Source of the DNA: Bacillus sp. AFS059628
Lineage (GTDB): Bacteria > Bacillota > Bacilli > Bacillales > Bacillaceae_G
Assembly (NCBI RefSeq): GCF_002571225.1
Contig: NZ_NVEC01000003.1
Coordinates: forward strand, 16,945-80,944
DNA: 64,000 bases
Reading direction: 5' to 3'
Shown in pieces: positions 26,567 to 38,637 of the stretch (positions are counted from its first letter, which is position 1; every line of letters begins with the position of its first letter). Under the pieces are notes generated by a model, which saw only the letters and a program-made list of their open reading frames with translations, made no database searches and had not been told where the DNA came from. Both the position numbers and the translations under genes were made by a program.

Positions 26567-27583
26567 ATGCTTACGGAACGTCAGCTCTTAATTTTACAAA
26601 CAATTATTGATGACTTTATTGGATCAGCGCAACCTGTTGGGTCAAGGACGCTGGCTAAGAAAGATGAAATTACATTTAGTTCAGCTACTATTCGAAATGA
26701 AATGGCTGATTTAGAGGAACTAGGATTTATTGAAAAAACGCACAGTTCTTCTGGACGTGTTCCTTCTGAAAAAGGATACCGATTTTATGTAGATCATCTT
26801 TTAGCGCCGCAAAACTTACCGAACGATGAAATTGTACAAATTAAAGATTTATTTGCTGAAAGAATTTTTGAAGCAGAAAAGATTGCGCAGCAATCGGCTC
26901 AAATTTTATCAGAGCTTACGAATTATACAGCCATTGTTCTTGGACCGAAGTTAAGCACAAATAAACTTAAAAACGTACAAATTGTACCGCTTGATCGTCA
27001 AACTGCAGTCGCTATTATTGTAACGGATACAGGGCATGTACAAAGCAAAACGATTACCGTTCCGGAATCTGTTGATTTATCAGATTTAGAAAAAATGGTT
27101 AATATTTTAAATGAAAAGCTATCAGGCGTACCAATGTCGGAACTCCATAATAAAATCTTTAAAGAGATTGTTACGGTATTGCGCGGGTATGTTCATAACT
27201 ACGATAGTGCAATAAAAATGCTAGATGGTACATTTCAAGTTCCTTTATCGGAAAAGATATACTTTGGGGGAAAAGCAAATATGCTTTCGCAACCAGAGTT
27301 CCATGACATTCACAAAGTAAGATCCTTGCTGACGATGATTGATAACGAAGCTGAGTTTTATGACATTTTGCGTCATAAACAAGTAGGTATTCAAGTGAAA
27401 ATTGGTAGGGAAAACTCTGCGACAGCCATGGAAGATTGTAGTTTGATTTCTGCAACATATTCGATTGGAGAAGAACAGCTTGGAACAATTGCAATTTTAG
27501 GTCCAACGAGAATGCAATACTCTCGTGTAATTAGTTTGTTGCAGTTATTTACAAGGCAAATTACAGATGGACTAAAAAAATAA
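26567..27583 (+). CDS. hrcA: heat-shock repressor HrcA
   Basis: The 338-residue repressor has an N-terminal winged helix ([17 protein letters not shown] ... [18 protein letters not shown]), the [16 protein letters not shown] motif, and GAF-like dimerisation segments. It binds the CIRCE element just upstream, so it regulates its own operon. Start ATG after AGAGGTGATG. Confidence 0.97.
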   Translation: MLTERQLLILQTIIDDFIGSAQPVGSRTLAKKDEITFSSATIRNEMADLEELGFIEKTHSSSGRVPSEKGYRFYVDHLLAPQNLPNDEIVQIKDLFAERIFEAEKIAQQSAQILSELTNYTAIVLGPKLSTNKLKNVQIVPLDRQTAVAIIVTDTGHVQSKTITVPESVDLSDLEKMVNILNEKLSGVPMSELHNKIFKEIVTVLRGYVHNYDSAIKMLDGTFQVPLSEKIYFGGKANMLSQPEFHDIHKVRSLLTMIDNEAEFYDILRHKQVGIQVKIGRENSATAMEDCSLISATYSIGEEQLGTIAILGPTRMQYSRVISLLQLFTRQITDGLKK

Positions 27584-27644
27584 AGAAGAATACATGCGCT
27601 CAAGTGATGAACAATACATCGCTGTGTGTAATATATAACTATGC

Positions 27645-27674
27645 TTAGGTAATCATGCTATGCATGATACCTAA
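27645..27674 (+). other. hairpin between hrcA and grpE
   Basis: TTAGGT-A-ATCATGC pairs with GCATGATACCTAA: 13 bp with one bulge and a 3-nt loop, ending 8 bp before the grpE ribosome binding site. There is no T run. In B. subtilis the operon mRNA is processed between hrcA and grpE, and a 5' hairpin would stabilise the grpE-dnaK part; that role is inferred here. Confidence 0.6.
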
Positions 27675-27697
27675 TACCTTTTAAGGAGGTGAAAATT

Positions 27698-30138
<2,441 letters not shown>

Positions 30139-30175
30139 TTCAACTGTAAACATAATAAGTAAGATGACAAAAAGT

Positions 30176-30208
30176 CAAAGTCAAGCGTGCCTTGACTTTG
30201 GCTTTTTT
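30176..30208 (+). terminator. hairpin terminator after dnaK
   Basis: CAAAGTCAAG / CTTGACTTTG with loop CGTGC, then GGCTTTTTT. It probably lowers expression of dnaJ and the genes behind it relative to dnaK. Confidence 0.8.
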
Positions 30209-30342
30209 CACGAATGAGAAGAAAAGTGTGAGGTTCTTAAGTTTTTTGCTTTGCATACTGTAAGTGAGGAAACTTTGTTGCAAAGCACTTTCTTTCGATG
30301 TTAAAATTACGTTTATGTGAAAGATTCGGGGGTTGTAAATTT

Positions 30343-31458
30343 ATGAGTAAACGAGACTATTATGAGGTCCTTGGACTTAGCAAGGGTGCTTCAAAAGATG
30401 AAATAAAAAAAGCGTATCGTCGTTTGGCTAAAAAATACCATCCAGACGTAAGTAAAGAAGAAAATGCAATTGAAAAGTTTAAAGAAGTACAAGAAGCATA
30501 CGAAGTGTTAAGCGACGATCAAAAGCGCGCGCAATATGATCAGTTTGGTCATGCTGGTGCTAATCAAGGCTTCGGTGGCTTTGGCGGCGGAGGAGACTTC
30601 GGCGGTGGTTTCGGTTTTGAAGATATCTTTAGTTCATTCTTTGGCGGCGGTGGCGGCAGACGTCGTGATCCAAATGCTCCGCGCCAAGGTGCTGACTTAC
30701 AATATCAAGTCACTTTAGATTTTGAAGAAGCTATTTTTGGTAAAGAATTAAATGTCGAGATTCCAGTAGAAGATCCATGTGATACTTGTAAAGGTAGCGG
30801 GGCAAAACCAGGAACTTCAAAAGAAACATGTAAACATTGCTCAGGATCAGGGCAAGTAAGTGTAGAACAAAATACACCATTTGGTCGTATCGTAAACCGT
30901 CAAGCTTGTGGTCATTGTTCAGGAACTGGTCAAATGATTAAAGAAAAATGTACGACATGCCACGGTTCTGGTAAAGTACGTAAACGTAAAAAAATCAACG
31001 TTAAAATTCCAGCAGGTATCGATAATGGTCAGCAAATCCGTGTATCTGGAAAAGGTGAAGCGGGCGTAAATGGCGGACCGGCAGGAGATTTATATGTTGT
31101 TGTTCATGTAAGAGATCATGAATTCTTTGAACGTGAAGGAGATCACATTATTTGCGAAATGCCATTAACATTCGCGCAAATGGCACTTGGTGCTGAAGTG
31201 GAAGTTCCTACTGTTCATGGGAAAGTGAAGCTGAAAATTCCAGCAGGTACACAAACAGGAACAGAATTCCGCTTAAAAGGGAAAGGTGCTCCGAACGTAC
31301 GTGGATATGGTCAAGGAGATCAATATGTAGTCGTTCGTGTTGTTGTACCGACGAAATTAACTTCACATCAAAAAGATTTATTGCGTGAATTCGCGGGACA
31401 AGAAGAGCAGGATGATAGTTTATTTGGAAAGCTTAAACGTGCTTTCAAAGGGGAATAA
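30343..31458 (+). CDS. dnaJ: chaperone DnaJ (Hsp40)
   Basis: The 371-residue co-chaperone has a J domain with HPD ([10 protein letters not shown]), a glycine-rich linker, four zinc-binding repeats ([32 protein letters not shown]) and two beta-sandwich domains. It stimulates DnaK ATPase. The ATG at 30343 begins [11 protein letters not shown]; the longer frame upstream has no family support. The ribosome binding site GGGGG is atypical. Confidence 0.97.
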   Translation: MSKRDYYEVLGLSKGASKDEIKKAYRRLAKKYHPDVSKEENAIEKFKEVQEAYEVLSDDQKRAQYDQFGHAGANQGFGGFGGGGDFGGGFGFEDIFSSFFGGGGGRRRDPNAPRQGADLQYQVTLDFEEAIFGKELNVEIPVEDPCDTCKGSGAKPGTSKETCKHCSGSGQVSVEQNTPFGRIVNRQACGHCSGTGQMIKEKCTTCHGSGKVRKRKKINVKIPAGIDNGQQIRVSGKGEAGVNGGPAGDLYVVVHVRDHEFFEREGDHIICEMPLTFAQMALGAEVEVPTVHGKVKLKIPAGTQTGTEFRLKGKGAPNVRGYGQGDQYVVVRVVVPTKLTSHQKDLLREFAGQEEQDDSLFGKLKRAFKGE

Positions 31459-31486
31459 TGGAAATAAAAAATGGAGTTGGTAAATT

Positions 31487-32425
31487 GTGAAATGGTCAGA
31501 AATTAGTATTCATACAACAGAAGAAGCAGTAGAAGCTGTCTCTCATATTTTACATGAAGCTGGTGCTAGTGGAGTTGCGATTGAGGATCCAGCGGAGTTG
31601 ACGAAAGAGCGCGAGCAACAATACGGTGAAATTTATGCATTGAACCCAGATGAATATCCGGCGGAAGGTGTATTAATAAAAGCATATTTCCCGCAAACGG
31701 ATTCTTTACATGAAACGATTGCAGGTGTAAAATCATCTATTGATGTGCTTCCATCTTACGACATCGAAATTGGTACTGGAAATATTACCGTTAACGAAGT
31801 CAATGAAGAGGATTGGGCTACTGCTTGGAAAAAATATTACCATCCAGTACAAATTTCTGATACATTCACAATTGTGCCGACGTGGGAAGAATATACAACG
31901 TCTTCTCCGGAAGAAAAAATTATTGAATTAGATCCAGGTATGGCGTTTGGAACAGGAACTCATCCAACAACAACGATGTGTATTCGTGCTTTAGAGAAAA
32001 CAGTTCAGCCGGGTGACACTGTCATTGATGTAGGAACAGGTTCTGGTGTACTTAGTATTGCAGCAGCAAAATTAGGTGCGTCTTCTGTTCAAGCGTATGA
32101 TTTAGATCCGGTTGCAGTTGAAAGTGCAGAAATGAATGTACGTTTAAATAAAACAGATGATATCGTGTCTGTTGGACAAAATAGTCTTTTAGAAGGCATT
32201 GAAGGTCCTGTTGATTTAATCGTAGCTAACTTATTAGCAGAAATTATTCTATTATTCCCTGAAGATGCAGCGAGAGTTGTGAAGTCAGGTGGATTATTTA
32301 TTACATCGGGCATTATTGCTGCGAAAGAAAAAGTAATTTCTGAAGCGTTAGAAAAGGCCGGATTTACAATTGAAGAAGTGTTACGAATGGAAGATTGGGT
32401 AGCAATTATTGCACGAAATGCGTAA
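31487..32425 (+). CDS. prmA: ribosomal protein L11 methyltransferase
   Basis: The 312-residue SAM-dependent enzyme methylates L11. Motif I is [12 protein letters not shown], the post-I acidic residue is in AYDLDPVAV, and the catalytic loop is [14 protein letters not shown] start after GGAGTTGG. It continues the dnaK operon as in B. subtilis. Confidence 0.95.
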   Translation: MKWSEISIHTTEEAVEAVSHILHEAGASGVAIEDPAELTKEREQQYGEIYALNPDEYPAEGVLIKAYFPQTDSLHETIAGVKSSIDVLPSYDIEIGTGNITVNEVNEEDWATAWKKYYHPVQISDTFTIVPTWEEYTTSSPEEKIIELDPGMAFGTGTHPTTTMCIRALEKTVQPGDTVIDVGTGSGVLSIAAAKLGASSVQAYDLDPVAVESAEMNVRLNKTDDIVSVGQNSLLEGIEGPVDLIVANLLAEIILLFPEDAARVVKSGGLFITSGIIAAKEKVISEALEKAGFTIEEVLRMEDWVAIIARNA

Positions 32426-32454
32426 TATAGATTTTAGTCTATAATGAAAAGGGG

Positions 32455-32480
32455 AGTCTCTCACTATAAGGTGAGGGACT
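32455..32480 (+). other. hairpin after prmA
   Basis: AGTCTCTCAC / GTGAGGGACT (10 bp, one wobble, loop TATAAG) without a T run; it could be a weak terminator or RNA processing site between prmA and rsmE. Confidence 0.4.
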
Positions 32481-32508
32481 TGCCGTTTGTTATATGAAAA
32501 ATGATAAC

Positions 32509-32552
32509 GTTTCGTTCTTTTCGTAAGTGTTGACTTACGAAAGGAACGAAAC
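32509..32552 (+). other. 20-bp hairpin immediately upstream of rsmE
   Basis: GTTTCGTTCTTTTCGTAAGT pairs with ACTTACGAAAGGAACGAAAC, 20 bp with one wobble and loop GTTG, ending 17 bp before the rsmE ATG. No T run follows, and the ribosome binding site AAGGTG lies just outside the stem. It could be an operator, a processing site or a translational control element. Confidence 0.65.
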
Positions 32553-32569
32553 TCTACTAAGGTGATTAT

Positions 32570-33319
32570 ATGCAACGTTATTTTGTAGAAGAGAAATATG
32601 TAAATGAGACAAGTATTCGCATTGTAGGTGATGACGTACATCATATCGCAAGAGTGATGCGTATGTCAGCTGGTGATCACATTTATTGCTGTGTAAACGG
32701 AAAAACAGCAATATGTTCAATTGATGAAATTACCAGTGAATTTATTAATACGGCTATTGTAGAATGGGTAGAGACGTCAAGTGAACTTCCTGTTTTCGTG
32801 ACGATTGCAAGTGGACTGCCGAAAGGAGACAAGCTCGAGTTAATTTTCCAAAAAGGAACTGAGCTTGGGGCGGCTGCATTCCTACCATTTCAAGCATCTC
32901 GCTCTATCGTAAAATGGGATGCGAAAAAAGCTGATAAAAAAGTTGAGCGTTTAAGAAAAATTGTGAAAGAAGCTGCGGAACAATCACATAGAAGTGAAGT
33001 TCCAGAAGTACATGCTCCAGCATCATTTAAACAATTGCTTTCGATGAGTGGTGAGTATGATGTTTGTCTTGTTGCTTACGAAGAGGAAGCAAAACAAGGC
33101 GAGAAATCTAACTTTGCGAAAGCTTTAACGACGATGAAACCAGGTCAAAAGCTATTGATTGTATTTGGCCCAGAAGGCGGTTTAGCTGAGGAAGAGATTA
33201 CAGCACTTCGTGAACATAAATTTGTACCATGTAGTTTAGGACCAAGAATTTTAAGAACAGAAACGGCGCCGTTATACGCGTTAAGTGCTGCTTCGTATCA
33301 TTTTGAATTGATGGGGTGA
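32570..33319 (+). CDS. rsmE: 16S rRNA (uracil1498-N3)-methyltransferase
   Basis: The 249-residue SPOUT-class methyltransferase has an N-terminal PUA-like domain (DDVHHIARVMRM) and the knotted C-terminal motifs IVFGPEGGLAEEEI and LGPRILRTETAPLYALS. It methylates U1498 in the decoding region. The B. subtilis name is yqeU. ATG after AAGGTG. Confidence 0.94.
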   Translation: MQRYFVEEKYVNETSIRIVGDDVHHIARVMRMSAGDHIYCCVNGKTAICSIDEITSEFINTAIVEWVETSSELPVFVTIASGLPKGDKLELIFQKGTELGAAAFLPFQASRSIVKWDAKKADKKVERLRKIVKEAAEQSHRSEVPEVHAPASFKQLLSMSGEYDVCLVAYEEEAKQGEKSNFAKALTTMKPGQKLLIVFGPEGGLAEEEITALREHKFVPCSLGPRILRTETAPLYALSAASYHFELMG

Positions 33320-33325
33320 TGATCA

Positions 33326-34678
33326 ATGTCAACTGTTGCGTTCCATACGTTAGGTTGTAAAGTAAACCACTATGAAACAGAAGCCATTTGGCAATTGTTT
33401 AAACAAGGTGGATATGAAAGAACTGAATATGAAAAGAAAGCTGATGTATACGTTATCAATACGTGTACAGTAACGAATACGGGAGATAAGAAAAGTCGTC
33501 AAGTTATTAGACGTGCTGTTCGTCAAAACCCGGATGCGGTTATTTGTGTAACTGGATGTTATGCGCAAACATCTCCAGCGGAAATTATGGCGATTCCAGG
33601 CGTAGATATTGTAGTTGGTACACAAGATCGTGAAAAGATGTTAGGATACATCGAAGAATTCCGCAAAGAGCGTCAGCCAATTAATGCTGTCCGCAACATT
33701 ATGAAAACACGTGTATACGAAGAACTAGATGTACCTTACTTCACGGATCGTACACGTGCATCTTTAAAAATACAAGAAGGTTGTAATAACTTCTGTACAT
33801 TCTGTATTATTCCTTGGGCGCGTGGTTTAATGCGTTCTCGTGATGGGAAAGAAGTTATTAAACAAGCACAGCAACTAGTAGATGCAGGCTATAAAGAAAT
33901 CGTATTAACAGGTATTCATACAGGTGGGTACGGTGAAGATATTAAAGATTATAACTTAGCTGGATTACTTCGTGATATGGAAGCGGAAGTCAGCGGATTA
34001 AAACGTCTTCGTATTTCTTCTATTGAAGCGAGTCAGATTTCAGATGAAGTAATTGAAGTGTTAGATAAGTCTGAAGTAGTTGTACGTCACTTACACATTC
34101 CGTTGCAATCTGGATCTAATACAGTATTAAAACGTATGCGTCGTAAGTATACGATGGAATTTTTCCAAGAGCGTTTAGATCGTTTGAAAGAAGCGTTACC
34201 AGGTCTTGCGATTACATCGGACGTAATCGTTGGTTTCCCAGGTGAAACAGAAGAAGAATTCATGGAAACATACAATTTCATTAAAGACAATCGCTTCTCT
34301 GAGTTACATGTATTCCCTTACTCAAAACGCACAGGAACACCTGCAGCGCGCATGGAAGATCAAGTTCCTGAAGATGTAAAGAACGATCGTGTTCACCGTT
34401 TAATTGAACTATCTAATCAATTAGCGAAAGAGTATGCGTCACAGTTTGAAGGCGAAGTACTTGAAATCATTCCGGAAGAGCAATTTAAAGAGGGCGACCG
34501 CGAAGGGTTATATGTAGGTTATACAGATAACTACTTGAAAATTGTATTTGAAGGATCAGAAGAATTAATTGGTAAACTAGTGAAAGTAAAAATTACGAAA
34601 GCTGGTTATCCATATAATGAAGCGCAATTTGTTCGTGTTCTTGAAGATGATGTAAAAAAAGAATCAGCAAGCGCATAA
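33326..34678 (+). CDS. mtaB: tRNA t6A37 methylthiotransferase MtaB
   Basis: The 450-residue radical SAM enzyme converts t6A37 to ms2t6A37. The N-terminal UPF0004 domain has cysteines in TLGCKVNHYE, INTCTVT and VTGCYAQ; the radical SAM motif is CNNFCTFC; a C-terminal TRAM domain follows. The B. subtilis name is yqeV. It starts 6 bp after rsmE. Its TAA stop lies in the ATAAA end of a bcr1-like repeat. Confidence 0.95.
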   Translation: MSTVAFHTLGCKVNHYETEAIWQLFKQGGYERTEYEKKADVYVINTCTVTNTGDKKSRQVIRRAVRQNPDAVICVTGCYAQTSPAEIMAIPGVDIVVGTQDREKMLGYIEEFRKERQPINAVRNIMKTRVYEELDVPYFTDRTRASLKIQEGCNNFCTFCIIPWARGLMRSRDGKEVIKQAQQLVDAGYKEIVLTGIHTGGYGEDIKDYNLAGLLRDMEAEVSGLKRLRISSIEASQISDEVIEVLDKSEVVVRHLHIPLQSGSNTVLKRMRRKYTMEFFQERLDRLKEALPGLAITSDVIVGFPGETEEEFMETYNFIKDNRFSELHVFPYSKRTGTPAARMEDQVPEDVKNDRVHRLIELSNQLAKEYASQFEGEVLEIIPEEQFKEGDREGLYVGYTDNYLKIVFEGSEELIGKLVKVKITKAGYPYNEAQFVRVLEDDVKKESASA

Positions 34679-34759
34679 AGTGAAACTTTAATCAGTGGGG
34701 TATCCCTCGCTGATTATCAGTCCTCACCAATCGGGTGGCAGGGCAAATAGCGTGATAAA
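34675..34759 (-). repeat. internally deleted bcr1-like repeat
   Basis: The 85-bp copy is flanked by ATAAA (34675-34679 and 34755-34759). It keeps the right end, the CTGATTATCAG and CACCAATCGG parts and the left end, but lacks the large GTTAACGG hairpin of the full copy. It sits on the mtaB stop codon. Confidence 0.7.
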
Positions 34760-34799
34760 AAAGCATGCAAATGGAAACGATTTGCATGCTTTCTTTTTT
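34760..34799 (+). terminator. terminator of the dnaK-mtaB operon
   Basis: AAAGCATGCAAAT / ATTTGCATGCTTT, 13-bp perfect stem with 7-nt loop, then CTTTTTT. Confidence 0.87.
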
Positions 34800-34970
34800 A
34801 GTGGAGAAGTTAAGTACTGAAAATGTACGAAAAGAATAGTTGTTTCGTACGTTCCTGCATGAAAAAAGGTGTAATGACAAAAATATAGTTGTCTTCAGGG
34901 AAAAGGATAACAGCTATCTACATAGTTTTTAAAAAAGGAAGAGCATCTATTCTTCTTTTATTCTGCCAAA
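34800..34970. other. non-coding gap before rpsU
   Basis: This AT-rich part of the mtaB-rpsU gap holds no gene I can support. The only structure seen is an inverted repeat GTACGAAA / TTTCGTAC (34825-34832, 34843-34850) with a 10-nt spacer, which could be an operator or a weak hairpin. Confidence 0.4.
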
Positions 34971-34973
34971 TAG

Positions 34974-35003
34974 TTGACCTGAAGTGATAAAATGTATTAT
35001 AAT
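34974..35003 (+). promoter_or_regulatory. sigma-A promoter of rpsU-yqeY
   Basis: TTGACC and TATAAT with an 18-bp spacer. The roughly 75-nt leader can form a hairpin (CATGC ... GCATG with AAGAAA/TTTCTT). Confidence 0.65.
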
Positions 35004-35087
35004 CGTAAAAGACATGCTGAAGAAATGTTTCTTTTTGCATGCTGGAGTTAGTATGTAAGTGTGATGTTTCGGAGGGAGGGAAAGAGA

Positions 35088-35261
35088 ATGTCAAAAACAG
35101 TCGTTCGTAAAAACGAGTCTTTGGAGGATGCACTTCGCCGTTTTAAAAGATCGGTTTCTAAAACTGGTACACTTGCTGAAGCAAGAAAGCGCGAGTTTTA
35201 TGAAAAACCAAGTGTAAAACGTAAGAAGAAATCTGAAGCGGCAAGAAAGCGTAAATTCTAA
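35088..35261 (+). CDS. rpsU: 30S ribosomal protein S21
   Basis: The 57-residue basic protein ([20 protein letters not shown] ... [13 protein letters not shown]) is S21. The ATG at 35088 follows GGAGGGAGG; the longer frame has no support. yqeY follows after 15 bp. Confidence 0.96.
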
Positions 35262-35276
35262 GAGAGGGTGTAAGTT

Positions 35277-35720
35277 ATGAGTCTTCTCGGTCGTTTAAAC
35301 GATGATATGAAACAAGCGATGAAGAATAAACAAAAAGAAAAATTAACCGTCATTCGTATGGTTAAGGCTGCTTTACAAAATGAAGGTATTAAACTACAGC
35401 ATACTCTTACTGAAGAAGAGGAACTAACAGTTTTAGCTCGTGAAGTAAAACAGCATAAGGACTCCCTCCTTGAATTTAAAAAAGCTGGTCGTGAAGACCT
35501 TGTTAATAAACTGCAAAGTGAAATTCAGATTTTAAGCGCATATTTGCCGGAGCAATTAACTGAAGAAGAACTAGTTGATGTAATCAAGCAAGTTATTTCT
35601 GAAGTTGGTGCGACTTCTAAAGCAGATATGGGTAAGGTGATGACTGCTGTTATGCCGAAAGTAAAAGGTAAAACAGACGGATCGCTTGTGAATAAGCTGG
35701 TTATCCAGCTATTAGCATAA
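35277..35720 (+). CDS. yqeY: GatB/YqeY domain-containing protein
   Basis: The 147-residue protein is the stand-alone YqeY family, related to the tail domain of GatB. Features are [22 protein letters not shown], an acidic middle helix and [28 protein letters not shown]. It may bind tRNA, but its function is not settled. ATG after GAGAGGGTG. Confidence 0.93.
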   Translation: MSLLGRLNDDMKQAMKNKQKEKLTVIRMVKAALQNEGIKLQHTLTEEEELTVLAREVKQHKDSLLEFKKAGREDLVNKLQSEIQILSAYLPEQLTEEELVDVIKQVISEVGATSKADMGKVMTAVMPKVKGKTDGSLVNKLVIQLLA

Positions 35721-35757
35721 AAAAACGTCTCATTTCTTATGAGACGTTTTTTTATGC
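35715..35757. terminator. strong terminator after yqeY
   Basis: A 19-bp perfect stem from GCATAAAAAAACGTCTCAT to its complement, with loop TTCTT; it includes the yqeY stop codon. Confidence 0.88.
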
Positions 35758-35828
35758 TTTTTTTCAGTTTGGACGTGATATTACAAGCTCTTTTTTCATA
35801 CATATGGGATGAGAGGGGGTCTTTTGGG

Positions 35829-36122
35829 ATGAAAAAATTAGAACAAATGAAGAATTGGTTAACGAAGCAAATAGACCTGCCAGTGGATGTGCTAATGGAT
35901 CTACCTCGGATCACGCTTGTTGGGCAAGTGCATATCTATATAGAAAATCATCGAGGTTTATTAGTGTTTTCAGATAAAGAAGTAAGATTATTGCTAAAGC
36001 ATGGTCAGTTATTAATTAAGGGGCAGTCCTTTGTTATTAAAACAATCCTTCCAGAAGAACTTTTGCTTGAAGGGATAATTGAGCAAGTGACATTTTTAGA
36101 AGACGAAAAGAAAGAGAAGTAA
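35829..36122 (+). CDS. yqfC: sporulation protein YqfC
   Basis: The 97-residue protein matches YqfC (MKKLEQMKNWLTKQIDLP ... DLPRITLVGQVHIYIENHRG). In B. subtilis yqfC-yqfD is expressed in the mother cell under sigma-E and is needed for efficient sporulation. The ATG at 35829 gives the family length; GAGAGGGGG lies somewhat far upstream. The yqeZ-yqfA-yqfB genes that precede yqfC in B. subtilis are absent here. Confidence 0.88.
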   Translation: MKKLEQMKNWLTKQIDLPVDVLMDLPRITLVGQVHIYIENHRGLLVFSDKEVRLLLKHGQLLIKGQSFVIKTILPEELLLEGIIEQVTFLEDEKKEK

Positions 36123-36125
36123 GGG

Positions 36126-36152
36126 AAACTTCCGTATGTGAAGTTTTTCTTC
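36126..36152 (+). terminator. weak terminator after yqfC
   Basis: AAACTTC / GAAGTTT with a 7-nt loop then TTCTTCTTT. The short stem may allow read-through to yqfD. Confidence 0.45.
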
Positions 36153-36183
36153 TTTATTCTAATGATTTGACCCTACTAGTTAG

Positions 36184-36198
36184 TTTATCCCGCTATTT
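36184..36198 (+). repeat. left-end fragment of a bcr1-like repeat
   Basis: TTTATCCCGCTATTT matches the left end of the repeat family; the following GGAAAATAAAACT is diverged and no right end is clear. Confidence 0.4.
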
Positions 36199-36298
36199 AT
36201 GGAAAATAAAACTCTTTATTTCATTTTCGTACGAGCTATTTTGCTAATTAAAGTGAAAAGTAGAGTGTCTACTTTTGGAAAGGTAGTGAAGGTGGTAG

Positions 36299-37498
36299 AT
36301 GAAAAATAAATGGTTTATAAAGTGGCTTGGATATGTAAAGGTACGAATTGAAGGTAGAGGAGCGGAACGATTTGTTAATGAATGTGTGCGTAGGAAATTA
36401 TTAGTTTGGGACGTTAAGAAAATTGCTGAAGAAACGTTAGTTTTTTGTATGCTATTGCGAGATGTGAAAAAAATAAAGCCAATTTATAGAAAAAATGAAT
36501 GTAAACTATATTTTATTGGGCGTTACGGTTTCCCTTTTTGGAATAAGCGTCTAATTAAGAATAGTGGATTCTTAATTGGTTTTTTAATTTTCTTTTTTGG
36601 TATGATCGCATTATCGAATATGGTTTGGAAGATTGAAATTTCAGGAGCGAAACCTGAAACAGAATATATATTAATGAAAGAATTGGACAAAATGGGTATT
36701 AAAAAAGGAAAATTGCAATTTCAAATGCCTAGTGTAGAAGATGTACAACGTCATTTGACAGACAATATTAATGCGATTACTTGGGCAGGATTAGAAATAA
36801 GAGGAACGACGTACCATTTTAAAATTGTTGAAAAAAACGAGCCGAAAAAAGAAAAAGAACAAAAACCACAAAATTTAGTGGCAAAAAAAGAAGCGATTGT
36901 TACAAAAACATTTGTTGAAGTAGGAAAACCAGTCGTTCTAAAAAATGATCATGTAGAAAAAGGGCAGCTTCTCGTATCAGGGATATACGGTAATGAGGAG
37001 AGTCCGACGATTGTTTCGGCGAAAGGTATTGTATATGGAGAAACTTGGTATACATCTAATGTGAATGTGCCGCTAAAGACACAATTCCAAGTATATACTG
37101 GCAATGCATATAATGAGCATTACCTTACGTTTGGGAGTGCAAAAATAAAAATATGGGGATTTCAACATGATAAGTATAAACGCTCTCGTACGGAAAGTGT
37201 AAAGCATGATGTGAAATTATTTGGTTTTACACTACCGATTGCATACGAAAAAGATATAGTGCGGGAAGAGGAAGAGGCAAATCGAGAATATACAGAAAAA
37301 CAGGCAATGAAAGTAGCAAAAGAAATGGCTGAAAAAGAACTAAAGAAAAAATTGGATGAACATGCTATGATTGTAAGTGATAAGATTTTGAGTAAAAAGG
37401 TTGAGGCGGATCAACTAAAAGTCACATTGCATTATACTGTGATTGAAAATATTGCAGAGCCACAACCAATATCCGAATCCGATATTCAAGGAGACTGA
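36299..37498 (+). CDS. yqfD: sporulation protein YqfD
   Basis: The 399-residue protein has an N-terminal domain, one membrane span (LIGFLIFFFGMIALSNMVW, about residues 91-110) and an extracytoplasmic part, with a lysine/glutamate-rich linker (EKNEPKKEKEQKPQ) and a C-terminal coiled-coil region. It is the YqfD/SpoIV family member next to yqfC, required for normal sporulation in B. subtilis. ATG at 36299 after GAAGGTGG. Confidence 0.92.
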   Translation: MKNKWFIKWLGYVKVRIEGRGAERFVNECVRRKLLVWDVKKIAEETLVFCMLLRDVKKIKPIYRKNECKLYFIGRYGFPFWNKRLIKNSGFLIGFLIFFFGMIALSNMVWKIEISGAKPETEYILMKELDKMGIKKGKLQFQMPSVEDVQRHLTDNINAITWAGLEIRGTTYHFKIVEKNEPKKEKEQKPQNLVAKKEAIVTKTFVEVGKPVVLKNDHVEKGQLLVSGIYGNEESPTIVSAKGIVYGETWYTSNVNVPLKTQFQVYTGNAYNEHYLTFGSAKIKIWGFQHDKYKRSRTESVKHDVKLFGFTLPIAYEKDIVREEEEANREYTEKQAMKVAKEMAEKELKKKLDEHAMIVSDKILSKKVEADQLKVTLHYTVIENIAEPQPISESDIQGD

Positions 37499-37501
37499 GT
37501 A

Positions 37502-38461
37502 ATGGCAGAACAATTAGTAGAAATGAACCAACAATTGGAAAATACTAACGAAGCAATCGCTCTTTTTGGAGTCAATGATGCTCATTTGAAAGTAATTGAA
37601 CGGGAACTGAATGTATCGATTGTAACTAGAGGTGAAACTGTTCATGCATCTGGAGCAGTTGAAACTGTGACACTTGTAGAAAAAATCTTACAGCAATTAC
37701 TTGTTGTTATTCGAAAAGGTGTATCAATTACAGAAAGAGATGTTGCGTATGCAATTCAGCTCGCACAACAAGGGAAAATTGCTCAATTTGAAGAGTTATA
37801 TGAAGAAGAAATCTTTAAAACGGCAAAAGGTAAATCCATTCGTGTAAAAACAATGGGGCAAAGAAGATATATTCATGCAATGAAGAAAAATGATATTGTA
37901 TTTGGAATAGGACCTGCTGGGACTGGGAAAACATACTTAGCTGTAGTAATGGCTGTAAGAGCTTTAAAACAAGGATATGTAAAGAAAATTATTTTAACGA
38001 GACCAGCTGTAGAAGCTGGAGAAAGTTTAGGGTTTTTACCAGGTGATTTGAAAGAGAAGGTAGATCCATACTTACGTCCGTTGTATGATGCTCTGCATGA
38101 TATTCTTGGACAAGAATATACACAGCGTATGATGGAGCGAGGGGTAATTGAAATCGCGCCTCTTGCTTATATGAGAGGGCGTACACTCGATGATTCATTT
38201 GTTATTTTAGATGAAGCGCAAAATACAACGGGTGCACAAATAAAAATGTTTTTAACAAGATTGGGTTTTAGTTCTAAAATGGTTATTACGGGGGATCCTT
38301 CACAAGTAGATTTACCAAAAGGGGTAAAATCAGGGCTTACGCTAGCTTCTAACATTTTATCTGGTGTATCAGGTCTTTCATTCATTACATTAGAACAAAC
38401 GGACGTTGTAAGGCATCCACTGGTGCAACGTATTATTGAGGCATATGATAAAATGGAATGA
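37502..38461 (+). CDS. phoH: PhoH family ATPase
   Basis: The 319-residue protein has an N-terminal KH-like segment and the PhoH P-loop ATPase domain with Walker A GPAGTGKTY, the GFLPGDLKEKVDPYLRPLYD motif and Walker B FVILDEAQN. PhoH proteins are linked to RNA metabolism; the E. coli paralogue acts with YbeY, encoded two genes downstream here. ATG 3 bp after yqfD, with GGAGACTGAG as ribosome binding site. Confidence 0.94.
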   Translation: MAEQLVEMNQQLENTNEAIALFGVNDAHLKVIERELNVSIVTRGETVHASGAVETVTLVEKILQQLLVVIRKGVSITERDVAYAIQLAQQGKIAQFEELYEEEIFKTAKGKSIRVKTMGQRRYIHAMKKNDIVFGIGPAGTGKTYLAVVMAVRALKQGYVKKIILTRPAVEAGESLGFLPGDLKEKVDPYLRPLYDALHDILGQEYTQRMMERGVIEIAPLAYMRGRTLDDSFVILDEAQNTTGAQIKMFLTRLGFSSKMVITGDPSQVDLPKGVKSGLTLASNILSGVSGLSFITLEQTDVVRHPLVQRIIEAYDKME

Positions 38462-38489
38462 TCCTATTTGTCAGGATCATTTCTTTTTG
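38458..38489 (+). terminator. terminator of phoH
   Basis: ATGATCCT / AGGATCAT with a 7-nt loop then TTCTTTTT; it overlaps the phoH stop codon. Confidence 0.75.
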
Positions 38490-38637
38490 TATTAAGGTTG
38501 GCGAACAGCATATTTTTTACTATCATAAAAGATAAGAGAAATAAACTATAGGTACTGGTGTATAAAATGTTACCTAAAAGAAATGAAAGCTATAAATAGT
38601 TTCACTTTATTTCTGGAGAGGAGAAGGTATTGAAATC

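Noticed and set aside
38598-38610. AGTTTCACTTTAT before pgpH as a repeat end
   Set aside because: Only 13 bp match the repeat end with no other repeat part nearby; could be chance or an old remnant.
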